Shown piece after piece: positions 20,826 through 30,230 of a DNA stretch of 64,000 nt. The notes beneath the pieces are model-generated. The model made no database searches. It saw only the letters and a program-made list of their open reading frames with translations, and had not been told where the DNA came from. The stretch is from NCBI RefSeq assembly GCF_016584085.1, contig NZ_NRSJ01000007.1, positions 1 to 64,000 on the forward strand, read 5' to 3'. The first letter of the stretch is position 1; every line of letters starts with the position of its first letter. The stretch is from Halochromatium glycolicum (GTDB taxonomy: Bacteria; Pseudomonadota; Gammaproteobacteria; Chromatiales; Chromatiaceae). The position numbers and the translations under genes are program-made.

Positions 20826-21824
20826 ATGAAGGCGATACAGATGCGCGAGCCGGGTGGGCCGGATGTGCTCTCTCTTGTCGATCTGCCACGACCCGAGCTA
20901 GACACTGAAACGGACGTCTTGGTGCGCCTCGAGGCCGCTGGCGTCAACCCGGTCGATACCAAGATCCGGTCTCGTGGAACCCTCGTTCCGCAGACGCTGA
21001 CGGCGGTATTGGGTTGCGACGGGGCCGGCGTTGTCGAGGCCGTCGGCGCAGGGGTGACCCGATTCAAGCCCGGTGATGCGGTCTGGTTCTGCTACGGCGG
21101 GCTCGGCGGTCCGCGCGGCAACTATGCCGAATATGCCGTGGTCGATGAGCAGGTTGCCCAGCCGAAGCCCGCGTCGCTCGATTTCGTCCAGGCTGCGGCG
21201 GCGCCGCTGGTCTTGATCACGGCCTGGGAGGCGCTCTACGACCGCGCGGGCCTGCATCAGGGGCAGCAGGCCTTGATCCATGCCGGCGCTGGCGGCGTCG
21301 GTCATGTGGCGATTCAGCTGGCGCGGCTCGCCGGTGCGCGAGTGGCCGCGACCGTCAGTGGGCCTGAGAAGGCGAGCTTCGTGCACGAACTGGGTGCCGA
21401 ATATGCGATCAACTACAAGGAGGAGTCGCTGCTGCACTGCCTCTCCGATTGGACCGGCGGGCGCGGCGTCGATGTCGCGTTCGATACGGTCGGCCCCGAG
21501 GTGTTTCGACAAACCATTCCGGCGATGGCGGTCTACGGCGATCTCGTCACCATCCTCGACCCGGCCGGCGATCTGGACCTGAAGGAGGCCCGCAACCGGA
21601 ATCTGCGTATCAGTCTCGAACTGATGCTGACGCCGCAGCTTGGGGGGCTACCGGAGGCATTGGCCCATCAAGGCGAGATCCTACGCCGCTGCGGTGAGCT
21701 GTTCGATGACGGCAAGCTGACCATTCACGTCGCTGAGACCTTCCCGCTCGAGCAGGCTGCGGCAGCGCATCGGCGCCTCGAAGCGGGCGGCGCAACCGGA
21801 AAGCTCGTCCTGACGATCGGCTGA
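20826..21824 (+). CDS. Zinc-independent quinone oxidoreductase-like MDR protein
   Basis: The 332-residue product belongs to the medium-chain dehydrogenase/reductase superfamily, quinone oxidoreductase branch. It has the N-terminal GroES-like fold with ARGVNPVDTK-type sequence (AAGVNPVDTKIRSRG) and a nucleotide-binding AGAGGVGHVAIQLARLAGA motif at about 153-170, which suggests NADPH use. The zinc-binding cysteines of alcohol dehydrogenases are not seen. GAGGAG lies just upstream of ATG 20826. The stop overlaps the start of the phosphodiesterase gene by one base. Confidence 0.88.
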   Translation: MKAIQMREPGGPDVLSLVDLPRPELDTETDVLVRLEAAGVNPVDTKIRSRGTLVPQTLTAVLGCDGAGVVEAVGAGVTRFKPGDAVWFCYGGLGGPRGNYAEYAVVDEQVAQPKPASLDFVQAAAAPLVLITAWEALYDRAGLHQGQQALIHAGAGGVGHVAIQLARLAGARVAATVSGPEKASFVHELGAEYAINYKEESLLHCLSDWTGGRGVDVAFDTVGPEVFRQTIPAMAVYGDLVTILDPAGDLDLKEARNRNLRISLELMLTPQLGGLPEALAHQGEILRRCGELFDDGKLTIHVAETFPLEQAAAAHRRLEAGGATGKLVLTIG

Positions 21825-22492
21825 TGGATGCCCGCCGCCGTGCAGCAATCGGGAGTCTCGCCACAGCTGCGTCCGAGCGCGGCGCGGCCGGTGATTCCGG
21901 CCGCAGCCCCGTCCGGGTTGCGCTCGTCGCGGATACGCACGGGTTTCTGGACCCGCGTATCGCCGCGATCGTTAGCGGCTGCGATATCGCCCTGCATGGC
22001 GGTGATATCGGCAACGCCGAAGTGCTGGCCCAGCTCCAGCCGCGTGGAGGGCACGTCTACGCCGTGCTGGGCAATAATGATGTGGCGCACAAATGGCCGG
22101 ACGGCCAGCGGGAACTGTTGGTCAGCATCCCCTGGGAAGCCCATGTTGCGCTGCCTGGCGGCGAGCTCGTCCTGTTACACGGTCATCGCGTCTCTGCCGC
22201 TCGACGCCACCAGCGCTTGCGCGCCCGTTTTCCGCATGCGCGCGCGATCTGCTACGGCCACAGCCATCGGATGGCCGACGATCGCGACGCGCTTCCGTGG
22301 GTGCTCAATCCGGGTGCCGCTGGCCGGGCGCGCACCTATGGCGGTCCCTCCTGTATGGTCTTGATCGCGTCGGAGGCCGGTTGGCAGGTCGAGCCGCACC
22401 GCTTCTTGCCACGCAGTGGAAACCGCCGTCTCGGCGCCTCCTCTGGTCAGGACGCTGAAGCAGCTGGTCGCCGCGCGGTTGGCGGTCACTGA
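21824..22492 (+). CDS. YfcE/MJ0936-type metallophosphoesterase
   Basis: The 222-residue product carries the calcineurin-like phosphoesterase motifs in order: VADTHG, HGGDIG, VLGNNDV, LLHGHR and CYGHSHRM. It resembles small bacterial phosphodiesterases such as YfcE. An N-terminal extension of about 30 residues and a C-terminal Gly/Arg tail are not part of the fold. ATG 21824 overlaps the TGA of the preceding oxidoreductase (TGATG), so the two are probably translated together. Confidence 0.85.
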   Translation: MDARRRAAIGSLATAASERGAAGDSGRSPVRVALVADTHGFLDPRIAAIVSGCDIALHGGDIGNAEVLAQLQPRGGHVYAVLGNNDVAHKWPDGQRELLVSIPWEAHVALPGGELVLLHGHRVSAARRHQRLRARFPHARAICYGHSHRMADDRDALPWVLNPGAAGRARTYGGPSCMVLIASEAGWQVEPHRFLPRSGNRRLGASSGQDAEAAGRRAVGGH

Positions 22493-22736
22493 GCCCTCAC
22501 CCGGTTTGGCCGCGTCGTTTCTCTAAGCGCCCCGATCAAAACGGCCGTTCGATTTGCGCAAGCTCCTGAATTTGCAAGCAGAAGGAGTCATTCTGTTAGG
22601 ACTTCTAAGACCGTTGTCCGTCCGAATGACCCACCGCAAGCTCGACGCGGCCCAGATCGCTGGCGCCGCTGCGTTCCCTTGACCCGTCGGATGGCTTCAT
22701 CTCTGCTCCACCCTCTGCTGTTCTCCGCGCCCTTCG

Positions 22737-23489
22737 ATGTCGAACCACGCTGAGCCCTCTGTGATGCGGCCGCCTAAGTCCCTGCTGAGGCGGGTTGGTC
22801 GGGCTATTGCCGACTACCAGATGATCCGTGACGGGGACCGTATTCTGCTTGGGGTTTCCGGTGGAAAGGACTCGCTCTCGCTGCTCGAGGTGCTGCGCCA
22901 CCTGCGCCGCTATGCACCGGTGCGCTTCGAGCTCGCAGTGTTGACGATCGATCCGGAGGTGCCCGGCTTCGAGCCCGAGCCGCTGACCGATTGGTACCGG
23001 CGGCTGGGTCTGAGCTGGCACTACGAGCGCCAACCGATCATGGAGCAGGCGCAGCAGCATATGGACGGAGACTCCTTTTGCGCCTACTGCGCGCGGATGA
23101 AGCGCGGCATCATGTACCGATTGTGTCGGCTCCATGGCTACAACGTCCTTGCGCTCGCGCAGCACCTCGACGACCTAGCCGAAAGTCTGCTGATGTCGAT
23201 GTTCCACGGCGGGCAGCTGCGCACGATGAAGGCCCACTATCGCAATGACGCCGGCGATGTCCGCATCATCCGCCCGTTGGTCTATTGCCGCGAGCGCCAG
23301 ACACGTGATTACGCGACTGCGGCGAACCTACCCGTCGTGCCGGACAGCTGTCCGGCCTGTTTCCAGATGCCCACCCGGCGCGAGCACATGAAGGCGTTAT
23401 TGGCGCGTGAGGAGGGGGAGCACCCGCACCTGTTCGCCAACCTATTGCAAGCGATGCGGCCGCTCTTGCACGACGAATCGCAGGAATGA
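22737..23489 (+). CDS. TtcA-like PP-loop ATPase
   Basis: The 250-residue product is an adenine-nucleotide alpha-hydrolase with PP-loop SGGKDSLSLLE at about residues 41-51. It also has the TtcA-type Cys pair in FCAYCARMKRGIMYRL and a later CPAC pair. TtcA thiolates C32 of tRNA using an Fe-S cluster. This protein is shorter than E. coli TtcA (311 residues), and the usual GHHRDD and CNLCG segments read AQHLDD and CPACFQ, so I call it a paralogue. ATG 22737 has no clear Shine-Dalgarno; ATG 22764 is possible. No feature is seen in 22493-22736. Confidence 0.75.
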   Translation: MSNHAEPSVMRPPKSLLRRVGRAIADYQMIRDGDRILLGVSGGKDSLSLLEVLRHLRRYAPVRFELAVLTIDPEVPGFEPEPLTDWYRRLGLSWHYERQPIMEQAQQHMDGDSFCAYCARMKRGIMYRLCRLHGYNVLALAQHLDDLAESLLMSMFHGGQLRTMKAHYRNDAGDVRIIRPLVYCRERQTRDYATAANLPVVPDSCPACFQMPTRREHMKALLAREEGEHPHLFANLLQAMRPLLHDESQE

Positions 23490-23503
23490 CGAATCGCAGG
23501 AAT
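23472..23503 (+). repeat. 16-bp tandem duplication at a stop codon
   Basis: The unit GACGAATCGCAGGAAT occurs twice in direct succession (23472-23487, 23488-23503). The TGA stop of the TtcA-like gene forms at the junction; with a single copy the same frame would read GAA TAA. The protein sequence is therefore unaffected. Confidence 0.95.
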
Positions 23504-23637
23504 AAGGCGTCGTCCGCAAGAAAAACAGAAATCCTCGACTAGGCTTACGGAGATGACGCGGATGGATGCCTGCGCAGACTGTCCTGCTGCGCGTCCGCCG
23601 GCATCCCAAGTCTTTGCTGGTCGGGAGGAACGGTCCG

Positions 23638-24252
23638 ATGATCTCACGCGACACCAGAGCGACAGCGCTAGCGGAGCCTTCGGTTCTCGGCGTGGCGCCG
23701 GAATGCGTGGTGTTTTCGCTTGCTGGAACCACCTACGCGGTCGCCGCGGCACTCATGCGGGCCTGTCTATCCTTGCCGCGCCTGACCGCTTTGGATGAGA
23801 CGCCGGATTACCTCGTCGGGGCGTTCGATCTGCGCGGCGAGCTGGCGCCGGTGATCAGTCCGGCCGTGCTGGGCGGTTGGACGTTGAAGCCGGCGAACGT
23901 CGGTGATCTGGTCGTGGTGGTCGATGCGGGACAGCATCCACTAGCGCTTCACGCCGACGCGATGCTCGGGATCGAGCCCGTCTACGACCGTCCTTGGCGG
24001 GTCGGCGAAAGACTGCTGAACCTGTCGAAGGAGGTCTTGCTCAGCGGCGGGAGCGCCTGGCTCATCGACCCGGAGGCGATCCGGATGGTCGCGGACCCTC
24101 ATCTGCCGAGCCTGCATTCCGCCGATGCGAGACTACAGGACTTCGAGCGTCAGCTCGACGCCAAGGCGCTTTCGCGCCTGGAGGCGCGTGCCGAGCGCTA
24201 TCGGGGGCTGATTCGACCGGGCCGCTGCACGCATCCATCGCGACGGCTCTAA
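23638..24252 (+). CDS. CheW-like domain protein
   Basis: The 204-residue product contains a CheW-like SH3-type domain (about 20-150) with the family run around FSLAGTTYAVAAALMR, then LVGAFDLRGELAPVISPAVLGG. A C-terminal helical tail follows (ARLQDFERQLDAKALSRLEAR). CheW proteins bridge chemoreceptors and CheA, but no other chemotaxis gene lies here, so it may serve a distant or non-motility array. The start at ATG 23638 is fixed by GGGAGGA eight bases upstream. Confidence 0.8.
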   Translation: MISRDTRATALAEPSVLGVAPECVVFSLAGTTYAVAAALMRACLSLPRLTALDETPDYLVGAFDLRGELAPVISPAVLGGWTLKPANVGDLVVVVDAGQHPLALHADAMLGIEPVYDRPWRVGERLLNLSKEVLLSGGSAWLIDPEAIRMVADPHLPSLHSADARLQDFERQLDAKALSRLEARAERYRGLIRPGRCTHPSRRL

Positions 24253-24340
24253 CCGCTATCCTTCCCTTGCATCAACGCTTGGTGCCCCGATCGGCTTGCG
24301 TTCGGCGGCACTGAGCGGCCTGCTGGTTCGAGCCCGCCAT

Positions 24341-25828
24341 TCAGTCGCGCCAGCCCTCGAGTATCGCCAAGCAGCGTTGATTCAGTTCGCGGGCGCGGTC
24401 AACGCTGGCCGCCTCGGTATAAGCGCGCAATTCCGGCGCATTGCCCGATGGGCGCAAGTGGAATACATCGCCGTTTGCGAGCGTTGCGCGGATACCATCG
24501 GTGTGATCCACATCGGCGACCGGACCGAATTCACCGCCAAATACCGCCTCGAGAGCAGCGCGGTCGGCCTCTTGATCACCGGTTCGAAATGCGGCAAGGC
24601 GTTCGGCGCTGAGGTGGGTTGGAAAGTCCTTGAGCCGATCACTGTAGGTATAGCGCTGCGGCAGCTCCGCCCCAAGTGCCGAGACTGGCACCCCTTTCGC
24701 ACGGGCTGCACCGATGACGGTGACCGCAACGATCACGGCATCGCGGGTGGGCAGCGCGGCAAGCCGCCTGCCCTCATGGTCGATCTCCGAGTTCGTCAGG
24801 AAGCCGCCGTTCGCCTCGTAGCCGACTACCGGGGTGATGCCGCGCGCCGATAGCGTCTGCATGCCGGCGATCACATAAGGCGAGCCGATCCGGGTGCGCA
24901 GCGTCTCGCTGAACCAGCCGCTGCGCTCGAGTGCCGTGTTGGAGCTGATCGGCGTGACGACCCCTGCAGCACCGAGGGCGCGGGCACAAAGGACGCCGAC
25001 GATATCGCCGCGCAGCCACTCGCCGCGCTCGTCCCCGACCAGCGGTCGATCACCGTCACCATCGGTCGAGACCAGGGCGTCGAGCTGGCTATCTGCAGTC
25101 CATTCGCGCGCTAGCGCGATGTCTTCGGGCCGGATGGCCTCGGTGTCGACCGGCAAGAAGGTCTCAGAGAAGCCCAGCCGCTCCACCGCGGCGCCGAGGC
25201 CGGTCAGTACCCGGAACAGGGCATCCCGGGCGACGCTGGAGTGCTCGTACAGTCCGATTCGCAGCCCAGCGAGCCAGTCATCGGGGAAGAAATGGAGATA
25301 GCGCGCGATGTAGTGCTCCAGTGCTGAGGGGTCTTCACGGGGCAGTGCGACCTCGGAGGGGGCCGCGAAACGTCCTGAGGTATCGAACAGCGATGCCGGT
25401 ATCTCGACCTGCTGGCTGCGGATTCCTTCCTCGTCCTGCTTCAGGATCTCTCCGCTCGCGAGATTGAACTTGATGCCGTTACGGTCATCCGGGATATGGC
25501 TTCCGGTGACCATGATGCTCGGCCAGCCCTGAGCGATCCCATAGGCAGCAAGCGCTGGAGTCGGGATGCGACCGAGATAGCGAGCCTGACAGCCGCTATC
25601 GGTGACCGCCTTGGCGCAGGCGGTCAGGATGCGCCTGCTGCTGGCGCGATAGTCGCCGGCAAGGCCGACCTCGGCGCCATCGGCGAGTCCTTTGGACGCG
25701 AGCAGATACCGCACGAATCCCTGCGTATAGGCATAGCAAACCCGGTCGGTCATGTCTTCGACCCGGCCACGGGCTCCACTGGTTCCAAACTTGACGCCGG
25801 TTTCCGTCATGAGGTCGCCGATACGCAT
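24341..25828 (-). CDS. Phosphomannomutase-type alpha-D-phosphohexomutase
   Basis: The 495-residue product converts hexose-6-phosphate to hexose-1-phosphate, probably mannose, for nucleotide-sugar synthesis. It has the catalytic phosphoserine loop VTGSHIPDDRNG (Ser110), the metal loop DGDGDRP, the sugar-binding EANGG loop and the phosphate-binding RPSGNAPELR. The TGSHIP form, instead of TASHNP, marks a recognised subfamily. The start at ATG 25828 has GAGGAG upstream; the frame extends farther but without family match. Confidence 0.9.
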   Translation of the reverse strand: MRIGDLMTETGVKFGTSGARGRVEDMTDRVCYAYTQGFVRYLLASKGLADGAEVGLAGDYRASSRRILTACAKAVTDSGCQARYLGRIPTPALAAYGIAQGWPSIMVTGSHIPDDRNGIKFNLASGEILKQDEEGIRSQQVEIPASLFDTSGRFAAPSEVALPREDPSALEHYIARYLHFFPDDWLAGLRIGLYEHSSVARDALFRVLTGLGAAVERLGFSETFLPVDTEAIRPEDIALAREWTADSQLDALVSTDGDGDRPLVGDERGEWLRGDIVGVLCARALGAAGVVTPISSNTALERSGWFSETLRTRIGSPYVIAGMQTLSARGITPVVGYEANGGFLTNSEIDHEGRRLAALPTRDAVIVAVTVIGAARAKGVPVSALGAELPQRYTYSDRLKDFPTHLSAERLAAFRTGDQEADRAALEAVFGGEFGPVADVDHTDGIRATLANGDVFHLRPSGNAPELRAYTEAASVDRARELNQRCLAILEGWRD

Positions 25829-25924
25829 GATTCGCTCCTCTGCCTGTTGAGCTGGCTTTCGCATTGACTACATTTTAGTCTGTTCGGCCAGGCAATCCCG
25901 ACAGCAGGCCGTTTGCTGTGTCGC

Positions 25925-25970
25925 CATCAGTGCCGCATCAGTGCCGCATCGGGGCTGCATCAGGGCTGCC
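25925..25970 (+). repeat. Short CATCAGTGCCGC tandem repeat
   Basis: Two exact and two degenerate copies of a 12-base unit lie in the 402-base gap between the divergent phosphomannomutase and the secreted-protein gene. The rest of the gap (25829-26230) shows no gene; GAGGAG for the next gene lies at 26215-26220. Confidence 0.7.
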
Positions 25971-26230
25971 GGCAGGGCCGCTGCAGTTGCTCGATCCACC
26001 CGTCGGTTGCTTTCTCGCTTTCGGCAACCATGCTATGGTCGCTCTCGACATGCAGAATCCGGCACAGAACCGGCCGCCGACGCCTGACCTCGGGGTCGAT
26101 TAGAACGAACAATAGCCCGATGCCTGCGACCTCGGGCTTGCTGCGCCCAAATGCCTATCCTGATCGCTGAATCGGGCTGCACCACGTCCTTCCATCGAGA
26201 GACCACGCAAGAGAGAGGAGCACTATCGTG

Positions 26231-26962
26231 ATGATCCCTAAGCACCCAATCGTCTCAGCCGCATCTGCGATCGCGCTGTCACTGAGCCTCAGCACTGCAG
26301 TCGTTGCCGAAGAGTCCGCTGCCCCGGCGGACGCCGATGCCAACGCCAAGCCCGCTGCCGCAGCCGCAGCGCCGTCCGAGCAAGCGGCGAGCCCCGCTCC
26401 GGCCGAGTCGGCGCCATCGGAGATGCCGAGCGCCGAGGCGATGCAGTCGATGCGCGACGAGATGAAGAAGCGCTACGAGCAGGCCATGGCCGAGCGTGCC
26501 AAGCGTGTCGAAGAGATGCGCGCCGCAGCCGAGAAGCGTCGTGAAGAGATGCTCGCGCGTTACAAGGAGTATCGCGAGACGATCGAGTCGATGACCGACG
26601 AGCAGAAGGAGGCGATTGCGGCGCTGTTCGGCAACGCCATGCAGCCGGAGACCCCTCCGGCACCGCAAGGCCCGACCTCGTACGGCGCCGGCTATGGCTA
26701 CGGCTATCCGGGACAAGGCCCAGGGATCGGCTATCCTGGCTACGGTTACCATGGTATGCATCCGAAGTGTGGCCGCATGGGCGCTGCCGGCTGCCCGCAG
26801 ATGCACAGGATGCCGAATATGCCCGAGATGCCGCCTATGCGCGGCATGCCTGAGATGCCCGAAATGCCGGCGATGCCTGAGCCGCCGGCAATGCCTGGTG
26901 CGCCTGCCGCACCGTCGGCCGCGCCGAGCCAAGGCCCCGCTGCTGCTGCCGGGTCCAACTGA
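26231..26962 (+). CDS. Secreted low-complexity protein with coiled coil and Gly/Tyr and Met/Pro tails
   Basis: I do not recognise a named family. The 243-residue product has a signal peptide (cleavage near VVAEE), an Ala/Pro linker, and a charged helical region (about 72-125, EMKKRYEQAMAERAKRVEEM) likely to be a coiled coil. A Gly/Tyr-rich stretch (YGAGYGYGYPGQGPGIGY) and a Met-Pro repeat tail (MPEMPPMRGMPEMPEMPAM) follow. Because the organism seems to store sulfur globules, a role in or near the globule envelope is possible, but this is inference. ATG 26231 follows GAGGAG; GTG 26228 is equally close. Confidence 0.7.
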   Translation: MIPKHPIVSAASAIALSLSLSTAVVAEESAAPADADANAKPAAAAAAPSEQAASPAPAESAPSEMPSAEAMQSMRDEMKKRYEQAMAERAKRVEEMRAAAEKRREEMLARYKEYRETIESMTDEQKEAIAALFGNAMQPETPPAPQGPTSYGAGYGYGYPGQGPGIGYPGYGYHGMHPKCGRMGAAGCPQMHRMPNMPEMPPMRGMPEMPEMPAMPEPPAMPGAPAAPSAAPSQGPAAAAGSN

Positions 26963-27133
26963 GTCGAGTCAACCGGCCGGAGCGGCTGATTGGCCGCCAC
27001 CGGCCGGATCGCTCCCGAGTGAGCCCCGTTGCTTTGGCGGGGCTGCACGCGATTGGACCCGCTCTGTAGACGAGGCGCGCCTCAGCGCGCTCCTTGACCA
27101 GTACGGCAAAGGCGATCCACTGTCGAGGCCGTG

Positions 27134-27712
27134 ATGAAGCTGATTCGCAATCTCCTTGCGCTGATTGGCGCACTGACCCTCGTCATACTGCTGATCGCTG
27201 TGGTCTGGCTGCTACCGCGCCTCAGCGGTTTCGATCCGGCATTCGCTCGTACCTATGCCGATTTCGCCGCCGATCTGATCGAAACCGGCGACCCCGGCGG
27301 GGCGATGATGTGGTCGGTGCCGGTCGAGGAGGGCCTAAGCACAGCGGATGTGATCACCTCACTTAAGAGCCTCGCGACCTCCAATAACCTCTTGTTCGTT
27401 GGCGAATCGCCTTTCTATCAGCAGGTCGAGGCGGTGACCGGTGAGGATTACCGCTACGTCAACTTCCTGTCGTTCTGTGATGCGCAGGTCGGCAAGATGA
27501 TGCTGGAGTACCGCAACCACTACAGCGGTTTCATGCCTTGCCGGATCGCGTTGGTCGAGGATCGGCAGGGCAAACTCTGGCTCTATTCGATGAACCTCGA
27601 TTTCATGATCCACGGCGGTCGCGCGCTGCCCCCCGATCTCAAGCAGGCAGCAATCGGCGTCCGCGATACGCTCCAGGCGATGATGCGAGGCGCCGCGGCC
27701 GGCGAATTCTGA
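27134..27712 (+). CDS. DUF302 family membrane-anchored protein
   Basis: The 192-residue product has one N-terminal membrane helix (about 4-26) and a DUF302 domain (PF03625) covering about 55-180. This contains SLKSLATSNNLLFVGESPFY and VNFLSFCDAQVGKMMLEYRN. The domain is widespread in sulfur-oxidising and photosynthetic bacteria, but its biochemical role is not established. It follows the secreted low-complexity gene by 171 bases on the same strand. ATG 27134 is chosen over GTG 27131 because of GAGG five bases away. Confidence 0.85.
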   Translation: MKLIRNLLALIGALTLVILLIAVVWLLPRLSGFDPAFARTYADFAADLIETGDPGGAMMWSVPVEEGLSTADVITSLKSLATSNNLLFVGESPFYQQVEAVTGEDYRYVNFLSFCDAQVGKMMLEYRNHYSGFMPCRIALVEDRQGKLWLYSMNLDFMIHGGRALPPDLKQAAIGVRDTLQAMMRGAAAGEF

Positions 27713-27810
27713 GCTGGAATCGCAAGCGTACCCGGTCCTGGCCGCGCCGGATCGGGTGAACAGCCGCCTCGAGCGTGGCGGCTTGGGCGGCCATTCTTGC
27801 AGCGGTGGTT

Positions 27811-28500
27811 TTACCGGGCGCGATGGTTTGCTGGCAAAGCGCTCGCGCCTGACCGATCGCGCTCGGCCTCAGGCTCTGCGAGCTCCAACCATTCGCTCAC
27901 TCGCGCCTGCGTTGCCTCCAGACCGACCCGGGTCACTGCTGAAAAGGCGAGTACCTCCAAGGGCACCGGGGTCGACGCCAGCGCCTTACGCACGTCCCTT
28001 AGGCTCCGCTCCGTCGCGCCACGCTTGAGCTTGTCGGCCTTGGTCAGCAGCAGCAGCAGCGGCAGCTCGGCGGCGCTGCCCCAGCCGATCATCTGCTGGT
28101 CGATCGCGGTCAGCGGGTGGCGGATATCCATCATGACCACCAGACCCTTGAGTGAGTCGCGCTGCTCCAGATAGCGTTCCATCAGCGCCTGCCATTGATG
28201 CTTGATCGTTAGGGAGACTCGCGCGAAGCCATAGCCCGGGAGATCCACGAGCCGGCGCTCATCGTCGAGCCGAAAGAAGATCAGCTGCTGGGTCCGACCG
28301 GGCGTCTTGCTCGTGCGCGCGAGCGCCTTTTGGTGGCACAGTGCATTGATCGCGCTGGATTTTCCGGCGTTGGAGCGCCCTGCGAATGCCACCTCATGGC
28401 CGCTGTCGGGCGGTGTCGCAGCCAGGTCAGCGGCTGCTGATAAGAACGCGGCGCGCTGGAAAAACGCATTGGTCTGCGAGCGGTTCGGGTCCCTGCTCAT
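27811..28500 (-). CDS. yihA: Ribosome biogenesis GTPase YihA/YsxC (EngB)
   Basis: EngB is a small essential Era/Obg-type GTPase needed for 50S assembly. The 229-residue product has G1 GRSNAGKSS, a switch region with KTPGRTQ, G3 DLPGYG and G4 TKADK. The start at ATG 28500 sits inside the 3' end of moaC (4-base ATGA overlap), so the genes are probably translated together. The open frame continues upstream only as overlap with moaC. Confidence 0.95.
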   Translation of the reverse strand: MSRDPNRSQTNAFFQRAAFLSAAADLAATPPDSGHEVAFAGRSNAGKSSAINALCHQKALARTSKTPGRTQQLIFFRLDDERRLVDLPGYGFARVSLTIKHQWQALMERYLEQRDSLKGLVVMMDIRHPLTAIDQQMIGWGSAAELPLLLLLTKADKLKRGATERSLRDVRKALASTPVPLEVLAFSAVTRVGLEATQARVSEWLELAEPEAERDRSGASALPANHRAR

Positions 28501-29000
28501 GCTTCGGTACCGGGATCGGCCTCCGGAGCGGCGCGCCAGTGGCCACTGCGGCCCCCGCGTTTCTCGAGCAGGCGCACAGCGTCGATGACCATGCCGCGAT
28601 CGACGGCCTTGCACATGTCGTAGACGGTCAGTAGCGCGATCTGCACCGCGCACAAGGCCTCCATCTCGACGCCGGTGCGCCCCCGGGTCGCGACCGTCAC
28701 TTGGCAGGCCACCGCGGGTGGCGCGTCCGCGATCTCAAAGCTGCAGTCGACGCGTGTCAGTGCAAGCGGATGACAGAGCGGAACCAGCTCCGCGGTGCGC
28801 TTGGCGCCCATGATGGCTGCGACGCGCGCGATGCCGAGCACGTCGCCTTTGCTGTGGCCGCCGGACTGGATCAGCTGCAGCGTCTCGGGTTGCATCCGGA
28901 TGCAGCCTGCCGCGGTCGCGACCCGCTCGCTTTCGCCCTTGGCGCCGACGTCGACCATCTGCGCCTCGCCGGCGTGGTTGAAGTGCGTCAGTTCTTTCAC
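28497..29000 (-). CDS. moaC: Cyclic pyranopterin monophosphate synthase MoaC
   Basis: MoaC converts the MoaA product to cyclic pyranopterin monophosphate in molybdenum cofactor synthesis. The 167-residue product starts [18 protein letters not shown], as usual for the family. It contains [19 protein letters not shown] and [22 protein letters not shown] with the catalytic Lys/Asp. Translation begins at GTG 29000. No other moa gene is in the window. It is the upstream partner of yihA. Confidence 0.95.
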   Translation of the reverse strand: MKELTHFNHAGEAQMVDVGAKGESERVATAAGCIRMQPETLQLIQSGGHSKGDVLGIARVAAIMGAKRTAELVPLCHPLALTRVDCSFEIADAPPAVACQVTVATRGRTGVEMEALCAVQIALLTVYDMCKAVDRGMVIDAVRLLEKRGGRSGHWRAAPEADPGTEA

Positions 29001-29111
29001 TTGGTCTCAGGAAATGGGACACCGAACGCAGAACGATAGCACGGCCTGTCGACAGCATGAGGCGATCGACTAACGCCTCGTCGGCCCTGGGTGAGCCAAT
29101 GCTTCCGAGCT

Positions 29112-30230
29112 TCAACTGGACGGGTCAGGTCCCTGCTCGGGTCTTCGCGCCGGCTCCACGCTGGGCGCGGCCTCCTGCGCCGACGGTAGTGGGCTCTGCC
29201 GCGCTCCGCTGAGCAAGGCGGCCACCCAGCGGGATTCAGGGAAGCCCTCCATCGCGATCTTGGCGATCATCGTCAGCGGCAAGGACAACAGCATGCCGAC
29301 CGGGCCGAAGACCCAGTCCCAGAACACCAGCGAGAAGATGACCACCAACGGCGAGAGTCCGAGTCCGCGCCCCATGAAACGGGGCTCGATGATGTTACTC
29401 ACGCCGACATTGATGGCAATGTATCCAACGGCGCAAAGCAGCGCCGTCCAGGGACCATGCTGGACCAAGGCCAGCGTCACGCCGGGCACACCGGCGAGAA
29501 CAGAGCCGAACACCGGGATGTAGTTGAGTACGAAGGCCAGAAAGCCCAACAGCGGCGCGAAGTCGATCTGCAGCGTGAAGACCCAAAGCAGCACCAGCCC
29601 ACCGGTCAGCAGGCTCGTCAAGGTCTTCATCGTCATGTAGCCGCGCACATCACTGAGGACCTGCTCGAACCGGCGCCAGAATACAGGCGAGAATTCCGGG
29701 CTGCCTCGCAGCTTGTGCGGAAGGTATTGTGCCTCGAGCAGGATAAAGGCCGTCAACAGGAGTACGAAAAAGGTCTGACCTACTAATCCAGTAGCCCTGG
29801 CCAGCGAGGAGCTCGCAAAGGCAAATGCCGAGCGCCAGTCCAGTAACGCCCTGAGCTCTTGCTCGTCGACATCGGCTCCCAAACCTTCGAGCCACTGCAA
29901 GAGGCCCTCGAACTGGCGCTGGACAACCGTCTGGTAGGTCGGAAGCCGCTCTTGCAGGCCGCGGAGCGAGACCTCGATGATCGGGACGGTCAGCATCGCG
30001 ATGAGCACCAGCGCGAGCAGCAAGATCATGATCGCCGCCACAGGGGGGATACGCAGGCGTTGCATCGCGAAGAATGCCGGCGCGCAGATGCTGGCGACGA
30101 ACATCGCGAGCATCAGTGGTACCAGGATACCGGACGCGGCACGCATCCCGGCGACCGCCACGACGAAGGCGGCAAAGATGATCAGTGCCTTGGCTGGGCC
30201 GGAAAAGACCGGCGGCGCAGTCTCTGCCAC
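29112..30230 (-). CDS. AI-2E family transporter (UPF0118)
   Basis: The 372-residue product has about seven or eight membrane helices. It fits the PF01594 family, with the typical helical insert after helix 3 (RGLQERLPTYQTVVQRQFEGLLQWLEGL) and the conserved IIEPRFMGRGLGLSPLVVIFSLVFW. Family members export autoinducer 2 or act as Na+/H+ antiporters; the substrate is not predictable here. The start is GTG 30230. No gene is evident in the 570 bases that follow on the right, apart from the hairpin at 30739. Confidence 0.88.
   Translation of the reverse strand: MAETAPPVFSGPAKALIIFAAFVVAVAGMRAASGILVPLMLAMFVASICAPAFFAMQRLRIPPVAAIMILLLALVLIAMLTVPIIEVSLRGLQERLPTYQTVVQRQFEGLLQWLEGLGADVDEQELRALLDWRSAFAFASSSLARATGLVGQTFFVLLLTAFILLEAQYLPHKLRGSPEFSPVFWRRFEQVLSDVRGYMTMKTLTSLLTGGLVLLWVFTLQIDFAPLLGFLAFVLNYIPVFGSVLAGVPGVTLALVQHGPWTALLCAVGYIAINVGVSNIIEPRFMGRGLGLSPLVVIFSLVFWDWVFGPVGMLLSLPLTMIAKIAMEGFPESRWVAALLSGARQSPLPSAQEAAPSVEPARRPEQGPDPSS

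Noticed and set aside
25925..25970. CRISPR-like direct repeats
   Set aside because: A 12-base unit without unique spacers; a simple tandem repeat.
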